NCBI GenBank assembly: GCA_902796575.1
Contig: CADBPS010000042.1
Location: 1-49,415, forward strand
Direction of reading: 5' to 3'
Length of the DNA stretch: 49,415 bases
DNA from: an uncultured Methanobrevibacter sp.
GTDB lineage: Archaea > Methanobacteriota > Methanobacteria > Methanobacteriales > Methanobacteriaceae
In this document: piece by piece, positions 1-8,735 of the stretch
Layout: the number at the start of each line of letters is the position of its first letter
Position numbering within the stretch: the stretch's first letter is position 1
Position numbers and translations under genes: made by a program
The notes under the pieces: generated by a model
What the model saw: the letters and a program-made list of their open reading frames with translations, nothing else
What the model was told of the DNA's origin: nothing
The model's database searches: none

Positions 1-60
1 AAAATAGCCCACCCATTTTTGCAAAATTCATCTACCACTTCAGAGAAGTGGTAGTATTCT
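1..60. repeat. Perfect hairpin at the left edge, possible IS200/IS605 right-end remnant
   Basis: Arms at 32-41 and 45-54 form a perfect 10-bp stem around a 3-nt loop. On the + strand an open frame runs from the window edge and ends in the stop at 52-54 inside the hairpin. The bases right after the stem (GTGGTAGT) match those after the IS-type hairpin at the other end of the window. This could be the 3' end of a tnpB-type element truncated by the window edge, or simply a terminator hairpin for the gene ending at 86. The hairpin is seen; its identity is inference. Confidence 0.35.
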
Positions 61-85
61 TTTGCATCATAAGATAAAATGAAAT

Positions 86-541
86 TTAAATGACAATAAT
101 GTTGGAAGTGTGGGATTCCTTATATTGTTCATCACCTTCAAAATATGAATTAACCTCGTGATTACCTTCACTTAGCGTTAGATTAATTTTAGCCAAGCCT
201 TCAGAGTCTGTTCGAAGTGTATACGTATCATTATTAAACTCAACATTAACAAACTTGTCAGCCAGAGGCTTATTGTCCGCATCACTTAAAAGAACAACAT
301 ATTCTGTGGAAGAATCAAAATTGGACTGAGAAACCATTGAAAGACTGGTTTCAACCTTACTAGATCCAGTGAATAAAAATACCCCAATAACAACTATTAT
401 CAGAATAGCAATGCCTATTAAAATCCACTTTGAATCTAAGGATACCTTATTTTCCGACCTTTTAATATATGATCCGCATTCTGGGCAAAAGAGAGAATCA
501 TCCTTAATCTCACAGCCACACTTTCTACAATACTTTGCCAT
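86..541 (-). CDS. Zinc-ribbon, single-TM, Ig-like domain membrane protein
   Basis: 151 residues if the ATG at 541 is used; a longer frame to 589 adds a weak hydrophobic stretch before the obvious zinc ribbon. Residues 5-22 form a zinc ribbon with two CxxC pairs (C5, C8, C19, C22). A transmembrane segment follows at about 38-58 and an Ig-like beta-sandwich domain at about 70-151, so the ribbon is cytoplasmic and the Ig domain external. A related Ig module is in the membrane protein at 40265-40882. This zinc_ribbon_2 plus Ig layout is common in Methanobrevibacter. Function unknown; a role in envelope sensing or assembly would be a guess. Confidence 0.75.
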   Translation of the reverse strand: MAKYCRKCGCEIKDDSLFCPECGSYIKRSENKVSLDSKWILIGIAILIIVVIGVFLFTGSSKVETSLSMVSQSNFDSSTEYVVLLSDADNKPLADKFVNVEFNNDTYTLRTDSEGLAKINLTLSEGNHEVNSYFEGDEQYKESHTSNIIVI

Positions 542-587
542 GATATAATATAGTGTAATTTGAATTAATAAAATTTTTTCTTTAAGC

Positions 588-604
588 ACAAATTATATAT
601 GCTG
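588..604. promoter_or_regulatory. Shared TATA region of divergent genes
   Basis: An AT-rich near-palindromic TATA-like block (ATTATATATG) lies between the start at 541 on the minus strand and the start at 625 on the plus strand. It is about 25 bases from plausible starts in both directions. The + gene has only a weak ribosome binding site, so a short or absent leader is likely. Confidence 0.4.
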
Positions 605-624
605 TTTAACTGAAAGACAATACT

Positions 625-1998
625 ATGATATATAAATGTTTAATCTGTGGACACATCCACAACGAAGAGGCTACTGGAGTGTTATTAAAAGATTTGGAGA
701 AATGTCCAATTTGTAAACAAGATATAAGTAAATTTGTTGAAGTAGAAAGCATCAACACAGATATAAGTGAAAATGACTTATCATATCCTAAAGAGTTTGC
801 AAAAAGTGACAGTACAATAAGGGGAATGGATATCATACATGAAATGGCAATGACTGGGAAAAGCATTGTATCAGCAATGTCAACAGACCTGGAAATGCCA
901 AACTGGGATGACATATTAATTCTTGGAGGTCAGCTTGCTACACAGCCACTGGAAAGTGATGTTGAGGTATCAACACAAACAGTTATTGGAAAAACAGCTA
1001 AAAAACCATTGATTATAGAAACACCCATTTACATAGCTCACATGTCTTTTGGAGCATTATCCCGTGAAACCAAAATAGCTTTGGCAAAAGGAAGCTCAAA
1101 AGCAAAAACCGCACAGTCAAGCGGAGAAGGAGGAATACTTAAACAAGAAAAGGAAAATGCATACAAATATATTTTTGAATACGTGCCGAACAAATACAGT
1201 TTGAGTGATGAAAACCTGCAGACATCTGATGCAGTTGAAATTAAAATAGGTCAGGCTACAAAACCTGGACTTGGAGGTCAGCTGCAGGGTGAAAAGGTAA
1301 CGCCGGAAATAGCTGAAATAAGAAACAAAAAATTGGGCGAAGATATACATTCACCGGCAACCATACCTGAGGTAAATTCAAAAGAGGACTTAAGAGATTT
1401 AGTATCCCAATTAAGAGACAAATCAAAAGGAAGGCCTATAGGACTGAAACTGGCCGCAGGACATATTGAAGATGATCTTGAAAATGCAATATATGCTGAA
1501 GCTGACTTTATAACCCTTGACGGAAGGGGAGGCTCCACTGCAGCAAGTCCGAAAATCATAAAGGATGCAACTTCAGTACCGACAATATATGCACTTTCAA
1601 GGGCAAGAAAATATCTGGATGAAAAGGAATCTGATATGACACTGACAATAACCGGAGGATTGCGCCTGTCATCAGATTTTGCAAAGGCTCTTGCAATGGG
1701 AGCAGATGCAATAGCTGTTGGAACATCAGCTTTAATAGCTGCCGCATGTCAGCAGTATAAAATCTGCCATACCGGACAGTGCCCTGTTGGAGTAGCCACA
1801 CAGGATGAGGAATTACGTAAACGATTAAAAATAGAAAGTTCAGCTAAAAGAGTTGAAAATTACTTGAAAGTATCAACTGAGGAGCTTAAAACATTTGCAA
1901 GAATAACTGGTCATGATAATGTTCATGATTTAAACATTAATGATATAACAACAATAAACTCGGAAATCTCAAATTACACAGATATACGTCATGTCTAA
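625..1998 (+). CDS. Archaeal glutamate synthase core (FMN/3Fe-4S domain) protein
   Basis: 457 residues. The N-terminus has a rubredoxin-like zinc site (C5, C8, C27, C30). The remainder is the FMN-binding glutamate synthase domain. It ends with the cysteine pattern C-x5-C-x4-C near residues 375-385 (ending CHTGQCPVG), the 3Fe-4S ligand motif of glutamate synthase alpha subunits. In methanogens the amidotransferase, FMN and GXGXG domains are often separate genes; this is the central one, with no partner subunit visible nearby. The expected activity is reductive conversion of 2-oxoglutarate to glutamate, with ammonia supplied by a partner. Family members also include methylglutamate synthase-like enzymes, so the exact acceptor is inferred. 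Confidence 0.88.
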   Translation: MIYKCLICGHIHNEEATGVLLKDLEKCPICKQDISKFVEVESINTDISENDLSYPKEFAKSDSTIRGMDIIHEMAMTGKSIVSAMSTDLEMPNWDDILILGGQLATQPLESDVEVSTQTVIGKTAKKPLIIETPIYIAHMSFGALSRETKIALAKGSSKAKTAQSSGEGGILKQEKENAYKYIFEYVPNKYSLSDENLQTSDAVEIKIGQATKPGLGGQLQGEKVTPEIAEIRNKKLGEDIHSPATIPEVNSKEDLRDLVSQLRDKSKGRPIGLKLAAGHIEDDLENAIYAEADFITLDGRGGSTAASPKIIKDATSVPTIYALSRARKYLDEKESDMTLTITGGLRLSSDFAKALAMGADAIAVGTSALIAAACQQYKICHTGQCPVGVATQDEELRKRLKIESSAKRVENYLKVSTEELKTFARITGHDNVHDLNINDITTINSEISNYTDIRHV

Positions 1999-2027
1999 AA
2001 AAAAACAGTTAACCATCATCATTATTT

Positions 2028-3542
2028 TTAATCCAGTTCATCTGAAGGAACTTTATAGAAAGGATTGTCCAGTACATTAACCTGAACGAATTCACTGTTT
2101 TGATTTAACAGTTCCAGGCAGTCTGCACTTAAATGACTTAGATAAACTTTGATGCCTTTTGAAGAGTATTTGTCAACAACTTCACCGATGGCTATAATTG
2201 CCGAGTGATCTGCCACTCTTGAGCGAAGAAAATTAATGACAACTGTTTCAGCATCAATATTAAAATCAAAAGACTGTTTAAAGTTGGCCGTACTTCCAAA
2301 AAACAGCGGTCCCCTAATTTCGTAATATTGAACATTGTTTTTTCTGTCAAAAGTTGCAACAAGCTGAATTCTTTTTGATGCCTGCCATGCAACATTCAGT
2401 GCACTGATTACTACCCCTATTAAAACTGCAATGGCCAGATTATTCAATACAACTGTAATTATTGTTACAACAATCATTACGATACGGTCTATTTCGGGGG
2501 CATGTTTAAGCATCTTCAGACTTGACCATTTAAAAGTGTTGAATGCTACAATAAACATAATTCCCACGAGTGCAGCTACAGGAATCAGATTAATAAGGGA
2601 AGAACCGTATAGTATCAGTAAAATCAGAACTATTCCTGCAGTTATTCCACTCAGCCGTCTGCGACCACCTGATTCAAGATTAACCATTGTCTGGCCTATC
2701 ATTGCACAGCCACCCATTCCCTGGAAAAATCCGCAGAAGGTGTTGGCTATTCCCTGACCTATGCTTTCACGATTTGCTTTTCCACGTGTTTCAGTAATTT
2801 CATCAACAACATTCAGTGTCAGCAACGTTTCAATCAGTCCTACAGCAGCCATTAATACTGCATATGGTAAAACTATCATTATCGATTCAAGTGTTATCGG
2901 AACCATTGGAATGTGAAATGCCGGAAGTCCCGCAGAGACACTTGCTATATCACCAATGCTTTTTGTTTTAAGTCCTAAAAGCAGTGTTATAAGTGTAGTG
3001 ACAATTATTGATATCAGTGCACTCGGCACCTTCTTTGTAAACCTCGGCAAAATATACATGATAAGCATGCTTACAGCTACAAGAGCAATCATGATTATTA
3101 AGGGCATTCCGCTTATCCATTGGCCGTTAGCCAGTTTGAACTGATTGAACTGAGATATGAAAATGATAATTGCCAGTCCGTTTAAAAAACCGTAAACAAC
3201 TGACTGAGGTACTAATCTGATAAATTTCGGCAGTTTAAGTAATCCTACAATAATCTGAATTATCCCCATCAGTATAACTGCCAGATAGAGATATTCAACG
3301 CCATATGTAACAACCAGTGCAACACTGACCACCGCAACACTGCCTGCAGCACCGCTGATCATTGCAGGCCTTCCACCTAAAACAGCAGTAATTAAACAGA
3401 TCATTGCTGCAGTGTAGATTCCGACTAATGGATCAAGGTGTGCAACGATTGCAAAGGCAATACATTCCGGCATCAGCGCAAATGATGTTGTAAGACCTGA
3501 AAGCAGTTCGTCTTTAACAGTTATTAAGTTATAACCCTTCAT
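2028..3542 (-). CDS. SulP family anion permease with C-terminal STAS domain
   Basis: 504 residues. It begins with the typical SulP N-terminus (a cytosolic lead, then DELLSGLTTSFALMPECIAF) and has about 10-12 hydrophobic segments up to residue ~390. A STAS domain fills ~400-495. This is the normal SulP length. The family moves sulfate, bicarbonate, molybdate or other anions by symport; substrate cannot be told from sequence. The start at 3542 lies 6 bases after the methyltransferase stop, with GTGA overlapping that stop as ribosome binding site. It is therefore the last gene of an operon with pantoate kinase and a methyltransferase. Confidence 0.9.
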   Translation of the reverse strand: MKGYNLITVKDELLSGLTTSFALMPECIAFAIVAHLDPLVGIYTAAMICLITAVLGGRPAMISGAAGSVAVVSVALVVTYGVEYLYLAVILMGIIQIIVGLLKLPKFIRLVPQSVVYGFLNGLAIIIFISQFNQFKLANGQWISGMPLIIMIALVAVSMLIMYILPRFTKKVPSALISIIVTTLITLLLGLKTKSIGDIASVSAGLPAFHIPMVPITLESIMIVLPYAVLMAAVGLIETLLTLNVVDEITETRGKANRESIGQGIANTFCGFFQGMGGCAMIGQTMVNLESGGRRRLSGITAGIVLILLILYGSSLINLIPVAALVGIMFIVAFNTFKWSSLKMLKHAPEIDRIVMIVVTIITVVLNNLAIAVLIGVVISALNVAWQASKRIQLVATFDRKNNVQYYEIRGPLFFGSTANFKQSFDFNIDAETVVINFLRSRVADHSAIIAIGEVVDKYSSKGIKVYLSHLSADCLELLNQNSEFVQVNVLDNPFYKVPSDELD

Positions 3543-3548
3543 TTCAAT

Positions 3549-4079
3549 TCACTTATTTTTTCTCGGCATTGGTGTCCATAAGTCAAATTCCCTGATTTGA
3601 GGAGGTATACCGCTGTCATTGTAGGAGTCAAGATACCCCCTATCGGATTTGTAATCTCCCGAAACTTCACACACGGAATTGTAAAATTCTATTAATCCCC
3701 TGTTTCTAATAATTGTATGTTTCGGTTTGAATGTTGATGACCAGATGTAAAATACCTTAAAAACAGTATCCGGATGATATCCCCCGCCCAAATCAATAGC
3801 CAAAACATCACATCTTTGTATTATCTTATAAACTTCAAGCAAAGTTTCATGAAGCCTTACATCCTTATTTATGAAAATCAGATTAGGAGAGTTTATTTTG
3901 ATGATTTGTGATTCTGCTTCTGGAGAATTATCCAGTGCAATCAGTTTAACATCATTTTCAAGAATCAATCTTGAGGTGTTTCCAACATGACATCCCAGTT
4001 CTATTACTGTATCATTGTCATTTAAAATTTCAAGTATCTGCTTTCTGTAGTCACAAATATTATAACTGAGATTTATCAT
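3549..4079 (-). CDS. Small SAM-dependent methyltransferase-like protein
   Basis: 176 residues. Motif I of class I Rossmann methyltransferases is clear (VIELGCHVGNTS, residues 25-36), followed by LIALDNSPEA as the acidic post-I strand (motif II) and AIDLGGGYHPDT as a motif IV-like strand. The start lies inside the end of the upstream pantoate kinase gene (20-bp overlap), implying translational coupling. The substrate is not recognisable. Coupling to pantoate kinase and a SulP transporter is conserved-looking but not functionally explained. Confidence 0.7.
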   Translation of the reverse strand: MINLSYNICDYRKQILEILNDNDTVIELGCHVGNTSRLILENDVKLIALDNSPEAESQIIKINSPNLIFINKDVRLHETLLEVYKIIQRCDVLAIDLGGGYHPDTVFKVFYIWSSTFKPKHTIIRNRGLIEFYNSVCEVSGDYKSDRGYLDSYNDSGIPPQIREFDLWTPMPRKNK

Positions 4080-4917
4080 AACATATGCCTTTATTGTTTA
4101 ATTTATATATATTGAAATTTTCAATATCAATATCTTGAAGAATACTTTGATTATATGCGAATACAAATACAGTATTACCCAACATTGCCATTGAACTGCC
4201 AAGGATATCATTCCTGGAATTAAAATAATCAACAAGAGACCTGACCTGGCCTGTCATTAATCCTGTCTTAAGTGAAAAATCATAGGACAAATCCAAAAAA
4301 TTGGATATTGACTGGTCTTTAGTGAATTCATCAAGGCATTTTCTGCCTATTTTACGGATATTAATCTGGTGAAACTCATCTCCGATTATGGATGATGTAT
4401 CAATGGCTCCGAATGTTTTTGCTCCAATATAAATGTCTTCATGGAATGATTTAACCTCACCGATTCCAGGCGCACCAGGCTTTGTTCTTAAAACCAGTCC
4501 ACCTGCAGTCTGGGCAATAACATCTCCAAGACCTCCCCCAAGTGAAACTTCAACTTCATGAGCTATCTGCCCGCATTCAATTAATGAATAACCATGATCA
4601 AGAAATTCATTTAAAGCCAAACTCAAACCCAATGCCGATGCGGCCGACGTTCCAAAACCGGCACCAATCGGAAGCTGAATATCCTGTGTGATTTCAAATG
4701 TCTCATCGCTTCTGAAATGCTTTAAAACAAGATTTATAATTATATCAGTTCCCTGATTTACATTTGCCTTAAAAATTTCAGATTTTTTAACCGTTGTTTT
4801 TACTCCCTTATCAAGCAAAAATCCGGCACCGCATGAGCCCCTTTTCAAAGGGTTGGGATTATTTTCTATGGTGAAAAACCCTGTTATGTGTGCCGGTACA
4901 AATACTGTAATACTCAT
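4060..4917 (-). CDS. Pantoate kinase (archaeal GHMP kinase)
   Basis: 285 residues. It opens with the family signature VPAHITGFFTIE and carries the GHMP ATP-binding loop PIGAGFGTSAASALG near residue 86-100. Archaea make coenzyme A through pantoate kinase plus phosphopantothenate synthetase instead of bacterial PanC/PanB; this enzyme phosphorylates pantoate to 4-phosphopantoate. It is the first gene of a three-gene operon. No strong ribosome binding site precedes the ATG at 4917, and a TATA-like AATTTTTATT sits about 30 bases upstream, so a very short leader is likely. Confidence 0.9.
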   Translation of the reverse strand: MSITVFVPAHITGFFTIENNPNPLKRGSCGAGFLLDKGVKTTVKKSEIFKANVNQGTDIIINLVLKHFRSDETFEITQDIQLPIGAGFGTSAASALGLSLALNEFLDHGYSLIECGQIAHEVEVSLGGGLGDVIAQTAGGLVLRTKPGAPGIGEVKSFHEDIYIGAKTFGAIDTSSIIGDEFHQINIRKIGRKCLDEFTKDQSISNFLDLSYDFSLKTGLMTGQVRSLVDYFNSRNDILGSSMAMLGNTVFVFAYNQSILQDIDIENFNIYKLNNKGICYDKSQL

Positions 4918-4962
4918 AGTATTAAATATGGTGAAGGTTGACTAATAAAAATTATTGTTGGC

Positions 4963-5472
4963 TTACTCATGAACCCATAATTTAACTTTGGTTTCTGATT
5001 CATAAACTTCTGATCCTGAAATGGATAATCCCTTTTTGATTTTACCTCCATTGCAGAGTTTTTTTAAATCATTTAGTGATGAACCGAATCCTGATCCTTC
5101 ATGTGTTACAAAGGGTTTTATTGTTTTTCCTGTAAAATCAAGCTCTTCAAGCTGTGTCCACATCGGCATCGGAAGTGTTCCCCACCAGTTTGGAAAACCG
5201 ATAAAAATTGTTTCATACTGACTGATGTCAGTTAGTGTCTGCTTTATTTCAGGTCTCAGGTTCTGCTTTTGTTCTTTTCTTGCTATGGCAGTACATTCCT
5301 CATAATCATAAGGATATGTGTTTACTTCTTCAACTTTAAAGATGTCTGCATCACATTCATTTTTAATGTATTCAGCTATTACCTGCGTGTTTCCCTTTTC
5401 AATGTTTTTCAATTCTCCTTTAAAGTAGTTTTCACCATTTCGGGAGAAGTATATTATTAAGTTTTCGGTCAT
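4963..5472 (-). CDS. Flavodoxin
   Basis: 169 residues. The N-terminal FMN phosphate loop region (IYFSRNGENYF) and the later FIGFPNWWGTLPMPM and THEGSGFGSS segments match the flavodoxin_4 type. The ATG at 5472 has an AGGGGTAAT ribosome binding site. It lies just downstream of FprA on the same strand but has its own TATA box near 5509-5516. It is expected to be a low-potential electron carrier, and the position next to FprA suggests a link to oxygen or NO detoxification. The electron partner is inferred. Confidence 0.85.
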   Translation of the reverse strand: MTENLIIYFSRNGENYFKGELKNIEKGNTQVIAEYIKNECDADIFKVEEVNTYPYDYEECTAIARKEQKQNLRPEIKQTLTDISQYETIFIGFPNWWGTLPMPMWTQLEELDFTGKTIKPFVTHEGSGFGSSLNDLKKLCNGGKIKKGLSISGSEVYESETKVKLWVHE

Positions 5473-5508
5473 TTTATTACCCCTATGAAGTATATATAAT
5501 TGTAAAAA

Positions 5509-5516
5509 TATATAAA
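5509..5516 (-). promoter_or_regulatory. TATA box of the flavodoxin gene
   Basis: TTTATATA read on the minus strand, followed about 25 bases later by a plausible start near 5487 and a short leader to the ATG at 5472. Confidence 0.5.
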
Positions 5517-5543
5517 TGATGGTTAAAAAGAAAAATGGTGGAA

Positions 5544-6767
5544 TTAGTCCTTAATGGATTTGGCTAATTCCGCACCCTTGTTAAAAGCTTCCTTGAGAAC
5601 ATCCTCATCAGGAACAAAAGTAACATCTAAAGTGTCAATAACATTAAATCCTGAAGATTCCAAGTCAGACTGGAGTTTTTTAACAGCACCACCACCCCAT
5701 CCTTTTGATGAAAACACCAGTGCATTCTTATTGCTGGTAGTACCTGCAAAATTGACACAGTCAAGCCAGTACATCATGTTACCAATGCGAGGGAAAGGCT
5801 TGTTCATCATAGTAGGAGCACCAAGAGCAATTGCCTTACTGTCTAAAATATCCGTTATAACATCATCGGGACCGTCATGCTGCATGAAATACATAACAAC
5901 CTCTACACCTTCACTCATAATACCTTCAGCAATCTGGTAAGCTAATTTCTCAGTGGAATGATGCATAGTATCATAGATTACAGTAATTTTATCCCTGCAA
6001 ACTCCGGAACCCCATTTGGCATACAAATCAATGATTATGCCCGGATTTTTCCAGATTTGACCATGACATGGAGCAATCATTTTAATTTTATCAACGATAT
6101 CATTATCTGTAAGTTCCTTAAGCTTCATCCTAAGCATAGGAGAGCCTAAAGTTACAAGATTTGCATAGTACTTTTGAGCCTCCCTTTCAACAATATCCAA
6201 AGGATAGTCTTCATCGAATCTTTTGGAATTGCACATATGCTGACCGAAAGCATCATTGGAGAAAAGGATTCCATCTTCAACTAAAAAAGTAAACATGCTG
6301 TCAGGCCAGTGAAGCATCGGAGCAGAAATAAAAGATAATGTTCTGCCACCTATATCAAGTTCATCACCAGTCTGGACAGTATTGATATCAATGCCTTCCA
6401 AATCATGATACTGCTGATTTAAAAATTTAGCGCAGTTAGGAGAAGCGTAAACTTCACCGTCAGGATTATACTTATTAATAGTTTCTAATAAATGAGATGA
6501 ATGATCCATTTCAGAGTGATTTTGAACAAAAACATCAATTTTAATATCCCTGCCTTCCTGGGCAAAGGCATCCTCAATTCTGGCATCAAGCTGATTTACA
6601 AATCCTCCGTAAACATTATCAATTAAAACAGTTTTTTCCTCACCAAATACTAAATATGCATTATAGGTAGTTCCAGGAATACCATAGCCATGGAAAGTCC
6701 TGCTGTTCCAGTCAAGAACACCGACCCAATAAACACCATCCGCAATTTTTGTAGCATTAGCTTTCAT
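5544..6767 (-). CDS. fprA: Coenzyme F420H2 oxidase, flavodiiron protein
   Basis: 407 residues from the ATG at 6767, preceded by GGTGAT at a 7-base spacing; an in-frame GTG four codons earlier falls inside that ribosome binding site. The N-terminal half is a metallo-beta-lactamase fold with the diiron ligand motif H-x-E-x-D-H (HSEMDHSSH, about residues 83-91) and later His/Asp ligands (MLHWPD, CHGQ). The C-terminal half from about 260 is a flavodoxin domain (IYDTMHHSTEKLA). In methanogens this enzyme reduces O2 to water with F420H2, protecting against oxygen. It has the full length of the family. Confidence 0.95.
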   Translation of the reverse strand: MKANATKIADGVYWVGVLDWNSRTFHGYGIPGTTYNAYLVFGEEKTVLIDNVYGGFVNQLDARIEDAFAQEGRDIKIDVFVQNHSEMDHSSHLLETINKYNPDGEVYASPNCAKFLNQQYHDLEGIDINTVQTGDELDIGGRTLSFISAPMLHWPDSMFTFLVEDGILFSNDAFGQHMCNSKRFDEDYPLDIVEREAQKYYANLVTLGSPMLRMKLKELTDNDIVDKIKMIAPCHGQIWKNPGIIIDLYAKWGSGVCRDKITVIYDTMHHSTEKLAYQIAEGIMSEGVEVVMYFMQHDGPDDVITDILDSKAIALGAPTMMNKPFPRIGNMMYWLDCVNFAGTTSNKNALVFSSKGWGGGAVKKLQSDLESSGFNVIDTLDVTFVPDEDVLKEAFNKGAELAKSIKD

Positions 6768-6851
6768 AATAAAAATCACCTATAAAAAAGTTTTTTATAT
6801 AATTTTATATCAATGTTAATATATATAATTTTTTTAAACGAGGTTTTAGAA

Positions 6852-7514
6852 TTGAAAAGAATAGATTTACACATGCATTCACTCTTCAGTGATGGAGAAC
6901 TATTACCTTCGGAACTTGCAAGAAGGGCACAGACACTGGACCATGAAGTTATAGCTATTACAGACCATGTTGACTACTCAAATGTTAATATGATTGTTCA
7001 GATACAGGAAGCGATAGATGATATCAATGAAAACTGGGATATAACTGCAGTGCTTGGAGCGGAAGTAACACATGCACCGGTTGAATCAATAGATGATATT
7101 GCAAAAAAGGCAAAAGAATTAGGAGCAAAAATAGTGGTGGTACACGGGGAAACATTAAATGAACCCGTGATAGAAGGCACAAATCTGGCTGCAGTAAAAT
7201 CCAAATATGTAGATATACTCGGTCATCCAGGACTGATAACAAAAGAGGAAGCGGAACTTGCCCTGAAAAATGATATTTATCTTGAAATTAGTGCAAGAAA
7301 AGGACACTGTCTTGGAAACGGACATGTTGCAAATATAGCCGGGAAAGTAGGCAACAAATTGATTGTAAATACAGACACACATTCACCCGATGATTTGATA
7401 ACCTTTGAAAAATCATACCAGATAGCAAGAGGGGCAGGTTTGAGTGATGAGGAATCAAAAAAGGCAATAGTTGACAATCCACGGGAACTGCTTAAAACAA
7501 AAGGAATACTATGA
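6852..7514 (+). CDS. PHP-domain phosphoesterase (histidinol phosphatase family)
   Basis: 220 residues when started at the TTG at 6852, which has GAGG eight bases upstream; an upstream in-frame ATG at 6813 would add 13 hydrophobic residues ahead of the conserved domain start and lacks a site. The PHP signature is clear: [10 protein letters not shown] at residues 7-16, [12 protein letters not shown] and NTDTHSPDD toward the C-terminus. PHP proteins hydrolyse phosphoesters with a trinuclear metal site; the exact substrate here is unknown. The stop codon overlaps the next ATG (ATGA), so the next gene is coupled. Confidence 0.85.
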   Translation: MKRIDLHMHSLFSDGELLPSELARRAQTLDHEVIAITDHVDYSNVNMIVQIQEAIDDINENWDITAVLGAEVTHAPVESIDDIAKKAKELGAKIVVVHGETLNEPVIEGTNLAAVKSKYVDILGHPGLITKEEAELALKNDIYLEISARKGHCLGNGHVANIAGKVGNKLIVNTDTHSPDDLITFEKSYQIARGAGLSDEESKKAIVDNPRELLKTKGIL

Positions 7515-7975
7515 AAGCAACAAGATTACTTAAAATAATACGGGAAGAATTAAAGGACTATCCTATTGAATACTTGAAAAACAAGGCGGTGGATGAGAGA
7601 TATCATGACCCCCTGGTCAAGAAACTTGCAAAATACAACTCACAGATATATGACGAAATCTACACTTGTGAAATAAAAGAGGATTATAAAATAAATGACG
7701 ATGTAATTAAAAATATAAAAGGAGATATCAACTATTACTTTACAAAATATGCCGGAGACGACACAGAAACCAGGGAATTTACAAAGTATCTTACACTGTA
7801 CCTTGCACTGATTGCCAAAAAACCTATACATCCATTCAGTGAAGATAAAAAAGATGATGTGTATGCTTTTGACGGAACATACTACTGCAAGGGAAGAATA
7901 AAATACATCCGGGATAAAAAATCACTCTGCAGGTACTGTGTCTGTAAAGACCTTGGTTTCCAGGGATTGTTTTAA
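7511..7975 (+). CDS. DUF2115/UPF0305 family protein
   Basis: 154 residues. The all-helical N-terminal part, the [10 protein letters not shown] segment and the C-terminal [11 protein letters not shown] cysteine cluster match the methanogen UPF0305 family as I know it. The function is unknown. The ATG overlaps the stop of the PHP gene by four bases. The stop also overlaps the convergent riboflavin reductase gene at 7972. The three clustered cysteines suggest metal binding. Confidence 0.75.
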   Translation: MKATRLLKIIREELKDYPIEYLKNKAVDERYHDPLVKKLAKYNSQIYDEIYTCEIKEDYKINDDVIKNIKGDINYYFTKYAGDDTETREFTKYLTLYLALIAKKPIHPFSEDKKDDVYAFDGTYYCKGRIKYIRDKKSLCRYCVCKDLGFQGLF

Positions 7976-8640
7976 TATAATACTTTATATGTTAAAATTA
8001 AATCCTTGCCTAACTTAAAGGAATCTGTTAATTCCAGATTAATGCCTTCATCCATAGTATCAAAACCTTCACCGTCAAAAAGTGTTTTTGCATTAACACC
8101 GCCAACGATTTTAGGAGCAATGCAAACCCTAATCTCATCAATAAGTCCTTCTTTAATCATTGCAAAATTGAGAGTGGCTCCTCCTTCAAGCATTAACGTT
8201 TCAATACCAATTGATGATAAATAATTCATTAAAGCAGGTAAATCAACCTTTTTGTCACCGCTGAAAAAAAAGTCAACACCTCTCTTTTTAAAAACATCAT
8301 AACGGTCAGTGACTATGAAATCATATTTAAATTCATTGGCCATTGCAATAACCGTGTGAGCATCCCTGTTTGTAATTCTTGAAGCTATTGGGGTTCTGCA
8401 TTTACTGTCAACAACAACACGAACGGGATTGTCTTCAGGATTAGCATCAATTTTATGAACCGTTAATCTTGGATCATCGGCTAAAACAGTGCCGATGCCA
8501 ACCATTATTCCGTCAACATTTCGTCTGAGTTCATGGACTCTTTTTAAATCTTCTTCACCGGAAATATTTGAACTGTTGGATGCAGTAACAATTTTGCCAT
8601 CCAATGTCATAGCAGCATTTAAAATAACATAAGGTTTCAT
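7972..8640 (-). CDS. 2,5-diamino-6-ribosylamino-pyrimidinone 5'-phosphate reductase
   Basis: 222 residues. The start PYVILNAAMTLDGKI, the VDGIMVGIGTVLADDPRLTV segment and the ETLMLEGGATLNFAMIKEGL segment are those of the archaeal/fungal RIB7-type reductase related to the RibD C-terminal domain. It performs the NADPH-dependent ribosyl reduction step of riboflavin, and hence F420, precursor synthesis. ATG 8640 is preferred (GGTGAT five bases upstream) over the GTG three bases earlier. Confidence 0.9.
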   Translation of the reverse strand: MKPYVILNAAMTLDGKIVTASNSSNISGEEDLKRVHELRRNVDGIMVGIGTVLADDPRLTVHKIDANPEDNPVRVVVDSKCRTPIASRITNRDAHTVIAMANEFKYDFIVTDRYDVFKKRGVDFFFSGDKKVDLPALMNYLSSIGIETLMLEGGATLNFAMIKEGLIDEIRVCIAPKIVGGVNAKTLFDGEGFDTMDEGINLELTDSFKLGKDLILTYKVLY

Positions 8641-8735
8641 CACATATCACCTGAAATTAAACTATATATTCACCTGCAGAAATCTAACAGTTCTGTTAGT
8701 GCTGGAAACAAACATTGAATATCACAACCTGGAGA

